This document shows positions 17,031 through 25,000 of a stretch of DNA of 64,000 nt, one piece after another. The notes under the pieces are model-generated. The model saw only the letters and a program-made list of their open reading frames with translations, was not told where the DNA came from and made no database searches. Numbering within the stretch: the stretch's first letter is position 1; the number at the start of each line of letters is the position of its first letter. Origin of the DNA: Roseospira marina (lineage in GTDB: Bacteria; Pseudomonadota; Alphaproteobacteria; Rhodospirillales; Rhodospirillaceae); contig NZ_JACIGJ010000001.1 of assembly GCF_014197855.1 (NCBI RefSeq), forward strand, positions 186,001 through 250,000, read 5' to 3'. The translations under genes were made by a program, and so were the position numbers.

Positions 17031-18047
17031 TCAGCTATTGTGATCCGGTTCTGGCCGGAAGGGGCGGGAGAGCAGCCCGACAATCGCCCGGTCGAGGTCG
17101 GCGTCCTGATTGAGTACCGCGTCGACGGCTGCGCTGATCGGCAGATCGACACCAAGCCGGATGCCCATTTCGGCGACCGCGCGGGCGGTGTGCACCCCCT
17201 CCGCCACGGACCGGCGTTCCCCCAGAACCTCGGCGAGCGTGCGGCCCTCGCCCAGAGCGACCCCCAGCGAGTAGTTGCGGGACTGCATCGACGTCGCGGT
17301 CAGCAGCAGGTCGCCCAGCCCGGACAGGCCCATCAGTGTGTCCGGCCGGCCGCCCAGAGCGCCGGCAAGGCGCGACAGCTCCGCGAGGCCTCGTGTCACC
17401 AGGGCGGCGCGGGCGTTATCGCCCAGCCCCCGTCCCTCGACGATGCCGCAGGCGATGGCGAGCACGTTCTTGACGGCGCCGCCGACCTGGACGCCGGTAA
17501 CGTCGTCGCTCCAATAGGGGCGGAAGGTCGGCGTGCCCAACGCATGGACCAGGGCCTCGCCGAGGGCGCGGTCGGCACAGGCCAGGGTCAGCGCCGTGGG
17601 GCAGCCCCGCCCGACCTCGCTGGCGAACGTCGGGCCCGACAGCACGGCGAGTGGGGCCATCGGCAAGGCGTCGGCGACCACATCGCCCATCATGGCGCCG
17701 GTGGCGGTCTCCAGGCCCTTGGCGCAGATCACAACCGGGACACCGGGGCGCCAGTGGGGCGCGAGCGCCGTGCAGGTGGCACGCACCGCTTGCGCCGGTG
17801 TGACCAGAAGGACGGCGTCCGCCCTCGCCACGACGGCGGTCGCGTCGGTGGTGGCGTCGATGCCCTCCGGGAGGTCCACACCGGGCAGAAAATCGGGGTT
17901 GGCGTTGTTGGCGCGAATGGCCGCGACGACCTCGGGCTCGCGCGCCCATAAAGAGACCGGTCGCCCCGCCCGTCGGGCGGAACTGGCCAGGGCGGTGCCC
18001 CAGGCGCCGCCGCCCAGGATGCCGATGTGTTCGATGGAATGGCTCAT
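17031..18047 (-). CDS. gpsA: Glycerol-3-phosphate dehydrogenase [NAD(P)+]
   Basis: Cytosolic enzyme reducing dihydroxyacetone phosphate to sn-glycerol 3-phosphate for phospholipid synthesis. It has 338 residues, the usual size. The nucleotide-binding motif GGGAWGTALA is near the N-terminus. VICAKGLE, SGPTFASEVGRG, GGAVKNVLAIACGIVEG with the catalytic Lys region, and LSGLGDLLLTATS are all present. The start at 18047 (MSHSIEHIGILGGG) fits the family; longer versions extend into the upstream intergenic DNA. Confidence 0.95.
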   Translation of the reverse strand: MSHSIEHIGILGGGAWGTALASSARRAGRPVSLWAREPEVVAAIRANNANPDFLPGVDLPEGIDATTDATAVVARADAVLLVTPAQAVRATCTALAPHWRPGVPVVICAKGLETATGAMMGDVVADALPMAPLAVLSGPTFASEVGRGCPTALTLACADRALGEALVHALGTPTFRPYWSDDVTGVQVGGAVKNVLAIACGIVEGRGLGDNARAALVTRGLAELSRLAGALGGRPDTLMGLSGLGDLLLTATSMQSRNYSLGVALGEGRTLAEVLGERRSVAEGVHTARAVAEMGIRLGVDLPISAAVDAVLNQDADLDRAIVGLLSRPFRPEPDHNS

Positions 18048-18300
18048 GTCCGGGTTATGGCGGCGGTGGCGGCCCAGCGCAAGGGGCTGGGCTGGTTTCG
18101 GAGCCCCGAATCCACACTCCGATGGCACGGATGTCCGCTTTCCCTGTTGTATTTTTCATGCGGGTTTGGATAAATACCGCAAGGCTCAAACGGGGCGAAG
18201 TCCGTCCGGTTTCGCGGCCGCTTCCTTACCCACTCTCCCGAGCCCTACGGCTGGCTTAATCCGGCCATGCCGGCGTTTCATCGGTCCTGGAGTCTATTCC
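18048..18300. promoter_or_regulatory. Divergent promoter region of gpsA and pal
   Basis: About 250 bp between divergent starts. The central part around 18140-18190 is less GC-rich (ttgtatttttcatgcgggtttggataaatacc) and is the likely promoter zone for pal. I cannot fix hexamers with confidence. Confidence 0.4.
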
Positions 18301-18786
18301 ATGAAGCTCAAGTTTATCTCGGTTGTGGCCGCCTCCGTGCTGCTCGCCGCCTGTTCGTCCACGCCCGAGAGTGGGTCCGGTCAGGCGGGCGGCGGTGCCG
18401 CTCCGGTCACGGCGCCCAGTGGTCCTGCCGCGGGCAGTCAGCAGGAGTTTGTTCAGGAAGTCGGAGACCGGATCTTCTTCGGTTTTGACTCCTACAACCT
18501 CGACTCCCAGGCTCAGCAGACCCTGCGGCGTCAGGCTGCGTGGCTGCAGCAGTACGGGCAGTACTCGGCGACCATCGAAGGTCACGCTGACGAGCGTGGC
18601 ACTCGCGAGTACAACCTCGCCTTGGGTGAGCGCCGCGCCAATGCGGTCCGGAACTACTTGGTGACCCTGGGCGTGCCGTCGCAGCGCCTGTCCACCGTCT
18701 CCTACGGCAAGGAGCGTCCGACCTGCACCGAAGCGACCGAAAGCTGTTGGTCGCGCAACCGCCGGGGTGTCACCACCCTGCGCTAA
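18301..18786 (+). CDS. pal: Peptidoglycan-associated lipoprotein Pal
   Basis: Outer-membrane lipoprotein of 161 residues that binds peptidoglycan in the Tol-Pal envelope system. The signal peptide ends in the lipobox LLAACSS. The linker is Gly/Ala/Ser-rich. The OmpA domain has IFFGFDSYNLDSQAQQTL, IEGHADERGTREYNLALGERRA, VRNYLVTLGVPSQRL, SYGKERPTCTE and CWSRNRRGVTTL, all characteristic of Pal. The ATG at 18301 starts the signal peptide. The usual tolQRA-tolB genes are not upstream, so the gene stands alone here. Confidence 0.95.
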   Translation: MKLKFISVVAASVLLAACSSTPESGSGQAGGGAAPVTAPSGPAAGSQQEFVQEVGDRIFFGFDSYNLDSQAQQTLRRQAAWLQQYGQYSATIEGHADERGTREYNLALGERRANAVRNYLVTLGVPSQRLSTVSYGKERPTCTEATESCWSRNRRGVTTLR

Positions 18787-18813
18787 GCGCGCGCCGCACC
18801 GGTGGACGCAGTT

Positions 18814-18876
18814 CGGCCACCGCTTCGGGTCGGGACCTTGACGGGTCCCGGTCCGTGCGGTGGCCGTTCCGTTTTT
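18814..18876 (+). terminator. Terminator of pal
   Basis: CGGCCACCGC (18814-18823) pairs with GCGGTGGCCG (18857-18866), with further pairing of GGTCGGGACC-like sequence inside. A five-T run at 18872-18876 follows. It lies between the convergent pal and OmpA-family lipoprotein genes. Confidence 0.8.
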
Positions 18877-18901
18877 GCGTCACGGCCGTGACGTGGCGCC
18901 G

Positions 18902-19585
18902 TCAGGCGGTGTGCGGGATGATCCGTATCTCGACGCGCCGGTTCTGCTGGCGGCCGGCCGCCGTATCGTTGGTGGCGATGGGCTGCGTTTCGCCGTGACC
19001 CTGCCAGTACAGGCGCTCCGGCAGGATGCCCTGGCCCAGCAGGAAGTTGACCACGGATTGCGCGCGTCGCTCCGACAGACCCTGATTGTAGGTTTCACTG
19101 CCAACCGCGTCCGTGTGCCCGTGCACCTGGATGTAGGTTTGCGGATTGTTGCGCAGCGTCGTGGCCACCTCGGTGAGAGTGGGCTGGAACGTCGGCGCGA
19201 TGTCGGACGAATCGAACGCGAAGGTTACATTGGCCGGCATCACAAGCAGCAGGGAATCGCCCTGGCGCTGGACGGAGACGTTCGTGCCGGCGAGGTTCCG
19301 TCGCAGTTCCTCCTCCTGGCTGTCCATGTAGGCCCCGACTGCGCCACCGGCCAGAACGCCCACGCCCGCGCCGATGAGGGCGGAGCGCGCAACGTTGCTG
19401 CCGGCCACCGCGCCGATGGCGGCACCGGCGGCCGCGCCGCCCAGAGCCCCGACCCCCGCGCCCTGGGTGGTGTAGTACCCGTTGTTGTTGGCGGTGCAGC
19501 CGGCGAGAAAAAGGCCGCTCATCGGCACGAGAAAGACGGCGGCACGAAGACGATGGTGCGTGAACCTGGGCGTGAACCGGGGCAT
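18902..19585 (-). CDS. OmpA-family lipoprotein with glycine-zipper segment (YiaD-like)
   Basis: Envelope lipoprotein of 227 residues. The signal peptide ends in the lipobox LFLAGCTA. A glycine-zipper stretch follows (GVGALGGAAAGAAIGAVAGS and GAGVGVLAGGAVGAYMD, about 40-85), then an OmpA domain: VTFAFDSSDIAPTF, IQVHGHTDAVGSETYNQGLSERRA, VVNFLLGQGI, GHGETQPIATN, RQQNRRVEIRI. The domain should bind peptidoglycan. The start at 19585 gives a proper signal peptide. It is convergent with pal, so two OmpA-type lipoproteins face each other. Confidence 0.9.
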   Translation of the reverse strand: MPRFTPRFTHHRLRAAVFLVPMSGLFLAGCTANNNGYYTTQGAGVGALGGAAAGAAIGAVAGSNVARSALIGAGVGVLAGGAVGAYMDSQEEELRRNLAGTNVSVQRQGDSLLLVMPANVTFAFDSSDIAPTFQPTLTEVATTLRNNPQTYIQVHGHTDAVGSETYNQGLSERRAQSVVNFLLGQGILPERLYWQGHGETQPIATNDTAAGRQQNRRVEIRIIPHTA

Positions 19586-19732
19586 GACGCGGGCTCCGTT
19601 GGTGGGTCCGAGGGATTGAAACACGTCTGATGATGGCCAAAGACGGCATTGTCGGGGCGGGCGTGCGGCGGGGCAAGCCTCCGTACAGCGCCGCGTGCGG
19701 CGACCGCCGGGGAAGCAAGGGGGCAGGGCACG

Positions 19733-21346
19733 ATGACGAGTGGGCGTAGGGCCAAGGGGACGACCGGGGGGACGACCGGGGGGCAGGCAAGGGGGCTCTT
19801 GAAAGCCGGCGTGGCGCTGGTCGCGCTGGCGATGATCGCGCTGGCGCTGGCACGCCTGCTGGCACCGCTGTCCGATCTGACGGTGGAAGACGCCACGGTC
19901 GGGCGGACGCCCGTGACGGTGTTCCGCGCGACGGGGGAGGGGCCGCCGGGACCGGCGGTGGTGGTGGCGCACGGATTCGCCGGCTCGCGCCAGCTCATGC
20001 AGTCCTATGCGATCGCCTTGGCCCGGGCGGGGTACGTGGCCGTGACCTATGACGCGCTCGGCCACGGGCGTCATCCCGATCCGCTGCCCGGAAACCTGAC
20101 AGAGGTGACGGGCGCGACCGTGTATTTGCTGAAGCAACTCGACGCGATTGTCGGGTATGCGCGGGTTTTGTCTCCGGGCCATGATCGGGTCGCGCTGCTG
20201 GGGCATTCCATGGCGTCCGACATCGTCGTGCGGCAGGCGGGGGACGATCACGAGGCCTATGCCGGAGTCGTGGCCGTTTCCATGTTCTCCCCGGTCGTAA
20301 CCGCCGATGTGCCGCCGAACCTGCTGGTCGTCGTGGGCGGCCTTGAACCCCAGGTGCTGAAGGATGAGGCCGCGCGTGTGGTCGGCATGGTCGCGGACGA
20401 CGATCCGCCGCACTGGGGCGTGACCTACGGTGATTTTGAGGCCGGATCGGCGCGGCGCATGGCCATTTCGCCCGGCGTCGAGCACATCGGGGTCCTGTTC
20501 GGGCGCGCGGGCATCACGGAGGCCGTCGCTTGGCTGGATCAGGCGTTCGGGCGGACCGGCGGCGCGGCGCCAGAGCCGCCCGCGCGGGGGCGCTGGGTTC
20601 TTGTGCTCCTGTTGGGCGTGGTGGTGCTGGCGTGGCCGGCGGCCAGCCTGTTGCCGCGCGTGATGCCGTCGGGGGCAGCCGAACCCGGCGCGGGGGTGCC
20701 TTGGCGGCGTTTCTGGCCGGTGGCGATGGTGCCGGCCGTCCTGACACCGTTGATCCTGTGGCCGCTGCCGACGGACTGGCTGCCGGTTCTGGTTGGCGAT
20801 TATTTGCTGCTGCACTTCGGGCTTTATGGGGCCTTGAGCGGGCTGGGTTTGCTGTGGCTGCGGTGGCGCGCGCCCCGGCAAGGCCCGCCCTCGGTCCGCC
20901 CATACTGGGGGCGCTTCGCCGTGGCGACGCTGGCCCTGGGCGCGTTCGCGATGGTCGGGCTAGGAGGGCCGATCGAGCTGTTCGTCGCCAACTTCCTGCC
21001 CACGCCGGAGCACGCGTGGCTGGTACCCGCGATGATGCTGGGCACGGTGCCGTTCTTCCTGATCGACGAGACGCTGACGCGCGGGCCGGGCCGGGCGCGG
21101 GGCGCCTACACCGCCACCAAGCTGCTGTTCCTGCTCTCCTTGGTGCCGGCGATCGCGCTGGACCTGAACAGCCTGTTTTTCCTGATTATTCTGTTCCCGG
21201 TCATCGCGCTGTTCTTCGGCCTGTTCGGTCTGTTCAGCGCCTGGAGCCGGCGCGCCACCGGGCATCCGTGGGTCGCGGGGCTCGTCGCGGCCTTCGTGTT
21301 CGCGTGGTGCGTCGCCGTGACGTTCCCTATCGTCTCGGGCGCGTAG
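19733..21346 (+). CDS. Membrane protein fusing an alpha/beta-hydrolase domain to a multi-helix C-terminus
   Basis: Protein of 537 residues. An N-terminal membrane anchor (about 22-45) is followed by an alpha/beta-hydrolase domain (about 50-290): VVVAHGFAGSRQL, VAVTYDALGHGRH and the nucleophile elbow LLGHSMASDI. From about 285 there are seven or eight membrane helices, for example WVLVLLLGVVVLAWPAASLL, VPAVLTPLILWPL and SLFFLIILFPVIALFFGLFG. The hydrolase probably faces the periplasm; its substrate is unknown. The N-terminus encodes a short repeat (GTTGGTTGG) from a duplicated 12-bp unit. The ATG at 19733 has a purine-rich site. Family membership is seen, function is not. Confidence 0.75.
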   Translation: MTSGRRAKGTTGGTTGGQARGLLKAGVALVALAMIALALARLLAPLSDLTVEDATVGRTPVTVFRATGEGPPGPAVVVAHGFAGSRQLMQSYAIALARAGYVAVTYDALGHGRHPDPLPGNLTEVTGATVYLLKQLDAIVGYARVLSPGHDRVALLGHSMASDIVVRQAGDDHEAYAGVVAVSMFSPVVTADVPPNLLVVVGGLEPQVLKDEAARVVGMVADDDPPHWGVTYGDFEAGSARRMAISPGVEHIGVLFGRAGITEAVAWLDQAFGRTGGAAPEPPARGRWVLVLLLGVVVLAWPAASLLPRVMPSGAAEPGAGVPWRRFWPVAMVPAVLTPLILWPLPTDWLPVLVGDYLLLHFGLYGALSGLGLLWLRWRAPRQGPPSVRPYWGRFAVATLALGAFAMVGLGGPIELFVANFLPTPEHAWLVPAMMLGTVPFFLIDETLTRGPGRARGAYTATKLLFLLSLVPAIALDLNSLFFLIILFPVIALFFGLFGLFSAWSRRATGHPWVAGLVAAFVFAWCVAVTFPIVSGA

Positions 21347-21352
21347 GGCGAT

Positions 21353-22240
21353 CTATCCGCCCACGGGACGGCCGGCTGCGGGCTTGCGCGGATCAACCTT
21401 GCGCCACAGACGGGGCAGGCCGTGGATGTCTTCGCCTGGGAACAGGTAGGGGCGGAACTCCAGCACGAAACCGAGCTGGCTGAGGGTCCTCTCCAGGTCG
21501 TGATTGAAGGCCGCGTCCGCGTCGTCGCGGATGTACAGGCCGCCGCCGGTGGCCAGGCAGCGGTGAAACAGCGGCAGCATGTGGCGGATCAGCCGCCGCG
21601 ACAGGTGCGGCAGCACATCCACGCACATGATCATGTCGAAAAAGCCGGGCGGCAGCAGATCGAAGCGCCAGGTTGGCAGATGATAGATGCCGGCCTGCTC
21701 GCGCACGGCGAAATCCCGCGGCTCCGCGACATAATCCAGAAAGGGCAACACGTTGGCGCGGAGGAAATACTCGGCCTGGGCGACATAGGTGGACTCGTCC
21801 GACTCCATGGCGCAATACACCAGTCCCGGGACTTCCTGGCACCAGATGTTCACCTGGCGGCCGACCCCGGGATGGAAGTCCAGCACGCGGCGGGTCTGCC
21901 ACCGGGGCGGACGCGGGTAGAGATCCTGGAAGCGGTAATCCTCCGCGTTCCGGATATCCACCGCCAGAGGCCCAGCGGGCAGGGCGGGTAGCCGATCCTC
22001 GCGCCCCAGGCTTTCCAGAACCAGACGGGTCACGGCAAAGCTCTGCGCCGCCCGGGCGGCGTCGGCGCTGGCGTAAAGGGGCGCCGGGGTGCGGTTCGGA
22101 TCCAACAGCCACGCCGCAAGGTCGACGGGCGCCGCCTCGTCGTCGCCCTCGTCGTGGGAGGGCGCGATCCAAGGCGCGATCCCCGGGGGTAACGCCCGCA
22201 GATCGGTCTTGCGGCGCTGGCGAAACAGGTCAGGGGTCAT
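21353..22240 (-). CDS. Methyltransferase-like protein of unknown substrate
   Basis: Protein of 295 residues. The central and C-terminal parts read like a class I SAM-dependent methyltransferase: RRVLDFHPGVGRQVNIW resembles motif I, VYCAMESDES motif II, FDMIMCVDVLPHLSRR motif IV, and FHRCLATGGGLYIRD the post-motif strand. The glycine pattern of motif I is weaker than usual. The N-terminal 100 residues have no recognised fold. It may belong to the putative sugar O-methyltransferase group, but this is a guess. It converges with the hydrolase gene, ending 7 bp from it. Confidence 0.55.
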   Translation of the reverse strand: MTPDLFRQRRKTDLRALPPGIAPWIAPSHDEGDDEAAPVDLAAWLLDPNRTPAPLYASADAARAAQSFAVTRLVLESLGREDRLPALPAGPLAVDIRNAEDYRFQDLYPRPPRWQTRRVLDFHPGVGRQVNIWCQEVPGLVYCAMESDESTYVAQAEYFLRANVLPFLDYVAEPRDFAVREQAGIYHLPTWRFDLLPPGFFDMIMCVDVLPHLSRRLIRHMLPLFHRCLATGGGLYIRDDADAAFNHDLERTLSQLGFVLEFRPYLFPGEDIHGLPRLWRKVDPRKPAAGRPVGG

Positions 22241-22374
22241 GTCGGGTCTCGTGGAGGGGGGACGAAGGAAGAAGGGGTGGGCGGCAGCGCGTCGTTCGGA
22301 CTATCCCATTCGCCGGGGCCGTGCAAACGCGGGGCAGACGCAGGGCAAACGCAGGTTCGGGGGGATCACGAACC

Positions 22375-23124
22375 CTACCAACTGGGGCACTTCGCTTGCT
22401 CGCGGGCATAGCTTTCGTCCGAGTCGAGCATGGCGTTCCGCTCCGTTCGCTCCCGATCCAGGTCCGCCAACAGGTCGGCCAGTCCCTGTTCGATCATGGT
22501 GGCGTGCACGGTGCGGGCCGCCTCGCGGGAGGACGCCAGACGCGGGTTGACGTCCAACACCAGGCGGCGCAGGGCTGTCTCGATCCGTGCGGCAAACTCC
22601 TTATGGGTGAAATAGTAGATGCCGACGTGCTTCTTTTCGTGGGCGTAGGTCACGTCGTAGGCACAGGAGTTCTTGGGGAACTCGCGCGCGACGTACACCA
22701 CGGTGTCGATCTGGTTCAGGTGCGCTTCGACACTGCGCAGATAGACGCAATAGCCGCCATTGGCGTGGCGATACATCTGCGTACGGGTGTTGAACCGGAA
22801 CTCCGAGCGCGTCGCCGTCAGGCCCACGGCGGTGCCGAGGCCACCGTGCGGGGGAGTCGCTGTGCCATGGCTTTTCAGAAACATCTGGTTGATGGTGTGG
22901 CGCCCGCGCGTATGGTCGAGCCGCGCGGCATCGAACCGGGCATGGAACCGAACCTCGACCGGTTGCGGATGCCCGGGGCAGGTCGGCGCGGCGGCGGCCG
23001 TCGCCGTGCCCAGCAGGGGGGTGGAGCCTCCCCCGGGCAGAAACAACAGCGCGGTCAGTCCCACCGCGCCCAGAAGACTCCGCGCGGGCCATGCCGTCAT
23101 AACGTTCATGCATCGTCGTCTCAC
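22375..23124 (-). CDS. Secreted protein with HEXXH motif, putative metallopeptidase
   Basis: Protein of 249 residues with an N-terminal signal segment (AWPARSLLGAVGLTALLFLP). Residues 162-166 read HEKKH in the context VTYAHEKKHVGIYYFTHKEF, which fits the HEXXH zinc-binding motif of metallopeptidases. Six other Cys occur in the mature part, suggesting disulfides. It may belong to the DUF922-like secreted protease group, but I am not sure of the family. The GTG at 23124 has a GGGGGG ribosome site; ATG starts at 23109 and 23100 are possible. It is divergent from xthA with a 93-bp gap. Confidence 0.55.
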   Translation of the reverse strand: MRRRCMNVMTAWPARSLLGAVGLTALLFLPGGGSTPLLGTATAAAAPTCPGHPQPVEVRFHARFDAARLDHTRGRHTINQMFLKSHGTATPPHGGLGTAVGLTATRSEFRFNTRTQMYRHANGGYCVYLRSVEAHLNQIDTVVYVAREFPKNSCAYDVTYAHEKKHVGIYYFTHKEFAARIETALRRLVLDVNPRLASSREAARTVHATMIEQGLADLLADLDRERTERNAMLDSDESYAREQAKCPSW

Positions 23125-23217
23125 GCGCGCCCCCCTTGCGGGACTGGTCTTGGGTTCCGAAGATGGGGCGTGTCACCGCCCGTTCCGTTTGTCCGTTTCG
23201 CAGCGTCCAGGATCCCC

Positions 23218-24030
23218 ATGCCGACCATTGCCACGTGGAATGTCAATTCAATCAAAGCCCGGCTGCCGGCCGTCCTCTCCTGGCTGGAGCAGGCGCGGCC
23301 GGATGTCGCCCTCTTGCAGGAGATCAAAACCGTCGATGATGGCTTTCCCGTGGAGCCGATCGAGGATCTTGGCTACCAATGCGCCGTTCACGGCCAGAAA
23401 ACCTACAACGGGGTTGCCATCCTGTCCCGGATTGGTCTGGAGGATGTGAGCCGCGGGCTTCCGTCTCCCGACGGTGAGGCGGAAGGGCCCGACGGGATGC
23501 CGGATGAGCAGGCCCGCTATATCGAGGCCGTTGTGGGCGGGACCGCGCCTCTGCGGGTCGCGTCGATCTATCTTCCGAACGGCAACCCGAGCGACTCGCC
23601 GAAGTTCACGTACAAAGTCGCGTGGATGGACCGCTTGCGGGCGCACGCGGCACGGCTGGTGCGCTTGGATGAGGCGGTGATCCTGGCCGGAGATTACAAC
23701 GTGTGCCCCACGGATGGCGACGTTTACGATCCGGCGGGCTGGGCCGACGATGCTCTGTGTCGGCCGGAGAGCCGGGAGCGGTTTCGCGGCCTGCTTCACC
23801 TCGGGTACACGGACGCAATTGCGGTCCGCCATCCCCGGCCCGGGGTGTACACGTTCTGGGACTATCAGGGCGGCGCCTGGCAGAAGGACAACGGGTTGCG
23901 CATCGACCATCTGCTGCTGTCGCCGCTGGCGGCGGACCGTCTGGACGATGCGGGCGTGGATCGCGGCCCCCGGGGGCAGCCGAAAGCGTCCGACCACACC
24001 CCGGCATGGGTGCGTCTGCGGGACGCCTGA
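23218..24030 (+). CDS. xthA: Exodeoxyribonuclease III
   Basis: AP endonuclease and 3'-5' exonuclease of base-excision repair, 270 residues. Catalytic motifs are intact: ATWNVNSIKARL with the Asn, LLQEIKTVDD with the metal Glu, VASIYLPNG, VILAGDYNVCPTD with the Asp/Asn pair, TFWDYQGGAWQKDNGLRIDH and the final KASDHTPAWV with the catalytic Asp-His. The ATG at 23218 begins MPTIATWNVNSI, the natural start; the long upstream extension in this frame is not coding. Confidence 0.96.
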   Translation: MPTIATWNVNSIKARLPAVLSWLEQARPDVALLQEIKTVDDGFPVEPIEDLGYQCAVHGQKTYNGVAILSRIGLEDVSRGLPSPDGEAEGPDGMPDEQARYIEAVVGGTAPLRVASIYLPNGNPSDSPKFTYKVAWMDRLRAHAARLVRLDEAVILAGDYNVCPTDGDVYDPAGWADDALCRPESRERFRGLLHLGYTDAIAVRHPRPGVYTFWDYQGGAWQKDNGLRIDHLLLSPLAADRLDDAGVDRGPRGQPKASDHTPAWVRLRDA

Positions 24031-24419
24031 GCCGCCGTGCGGGGCATTCGGCAGCGTGATCGCGCCCGCCGCGCTCCGTGCAGGGCTCTGACTTTGACGT
24101 ATGCGCTTGGCGCATAAGGGGCATGCAACACCATCAATTTAAAAGGCCCCGGGTGGCCCCATTTGGACGGCAAGGGCGAAGCGTCAGACTTGGTGTTTCG
24201 TCCAGACGAGGGATCAAGCTCCCCCCCGGCTGTCCCTCGTGCTCCTCGTTGGAGCGAAAGGCGCCCGGCCCCTCCCCCCTGGCCGGGCGCCTTTACCGTT
24301 CTGGACGGCGGCGGTGCGGCTGTGGAAGGCCCACGCCGCCGTCGCAGGTTGTCGGCCTGCTGGAGGCGTGGCACGCTAGCCGTCGGAATCGTTTCGTTCT
24401 TAGGCGCGTGAGGGGCCGC
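24031..24419 (+). other. Intergenic region, possible small RNA or leader before a terminator
   Basis: About 390 bp between xthA and a small membrane-protein gene. It holds a TTGACG hexamer near 24093, a palindromic TGCGCTTGGCGCA near 24102 and GGCCCCGGGTGGCCCC near 24147. A strong terminator lies at 24257-24294, more than 220 bp after the xthA stop. The arrangement could be a long 3' UTR of xthA or an independent small RNA of roughly 150 nt. I recognise no known RNA family. Confidence 0.3.
24257..24294 (+). terminator. Strong rho-independent terminator
   Basis: A perfect 14-bp inverted repeat, AAAGGCGCCCGGCC (24257-24270) and GGCCGGGCGCCTTT (24281-24294), with a 10-base pyrimidine loop. It ends transcription from xthA or from a short RNA between xthA and this point. 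Confidence 0.8.
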
Positions 24420-24668
24420 ATGGCGCTTCCCAACCACGAACGCAACGCCATCTTGTTTGTGCTGCGGCATGTCGTTTACGGCGCGGCGGCGGCTCTGACG
24501 TTTGGGGGCTGCCTTCTGATCTGGGATGTGGGCGGCATCGGAACGCTGACCCTGGCCTCCGACGACTGGTTGCTGAGCATGGTGCTGCTGTTCGGGGGGC
24601 TGTTTGTGACCTTCGGCAGTCTGGCCATCGGCGTTGGGGTCATGAGTCTCGGCGAGGACTCGTTTTAG
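24420..24668 (+). CDS. Small two-helix membrane protein, hypothetical
   Basis: Eighty-two residues with two predicted membrane segments (about 13-34, VLRHVVYGAAAALTFGGCLLIW, and about 48-74, LLSMVLLFGGLFVTFGSLAIGVG) separated by a short polar loop. It begins MALPNHERNAILF. I do not recognise the family. It lies between a terminator and the aco promoter region, so it is probably its own transcription unit. Confidence 0.55.
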   Translation: MALPNHERNAILFVLRHVVYGAAAALTFGGCLLIWDVGGIGTLTLASDDWLLSMVLLFGGLFVTFGSLAIGVGVMSLGEDSF

Positions 24669-25000
24669 GCCCCCCAGGCCTCCTGGACGGAATGAGGTGC
24701 GCACGCGGCCACCGAAGCCTTGGGCGCTATCGGGTGGACGTCCGCCATAACACGCACTCGACTTTACAACTAAAGAAGGGTGCATCTGGGCTTGGCACGT
24801 TTCGCGGTGACGGGTGCCGAGCCTGTATGGTACGCCTAACAAGGGACGCTCTACACGACTTTGGCGTTTCTCAGTGGCTGCGCGCATTATGATCGCGCTT
24901 CCATAGCCGCGCGTACAACCAATGAATATAATTGCGTCAAAAGAAAAGGTTCGACAGAAAAGCCAAACGAGTTTATCTGTTATAACAAATTACACAGTGC
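24669..25000 (+). promoter_or_regulatory. Promoter/operator region of the aco-type operon
   Basis: 330 bp with a marked drop in GC near 24900-25000. A perfect 10-bp palindrome, TGTTATAACA, lies at 24978-24987, 14 bp before the start codon. It overlaps a possible -10 (TATCTG, 24974-24979), 18 bp from a possible -35 (TTCGAC, 24950-24955). Further upstream is an imperfect inverted repeat, GCTTGGCAC (24790-24798) with GTGCCGAGC (24814-24822). The palindrome is of the size bound by GntR/FCD repressors such as the one encoded at 30226, but that pairing is inference. The CTTGGCACG at 24791 is a poor sigma-54 match because the -12 GC is missing. Confidence 0.5.

Noticed and set aside
21673-23217. Long upstream extension in frame with xthA
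   Set aside because: It runs opposite the methyltransferase-like and HEXXH genes. The protein before MPTIATWNVNSI has no homologous character.
24791-24807. Possible sigma-54 promoter (CTTGGCACG) upstream of acoA
   Set aside because: The -24 half matches, but the -12 GC element is not at the required spacing and no AcoR-type activator gene is near.
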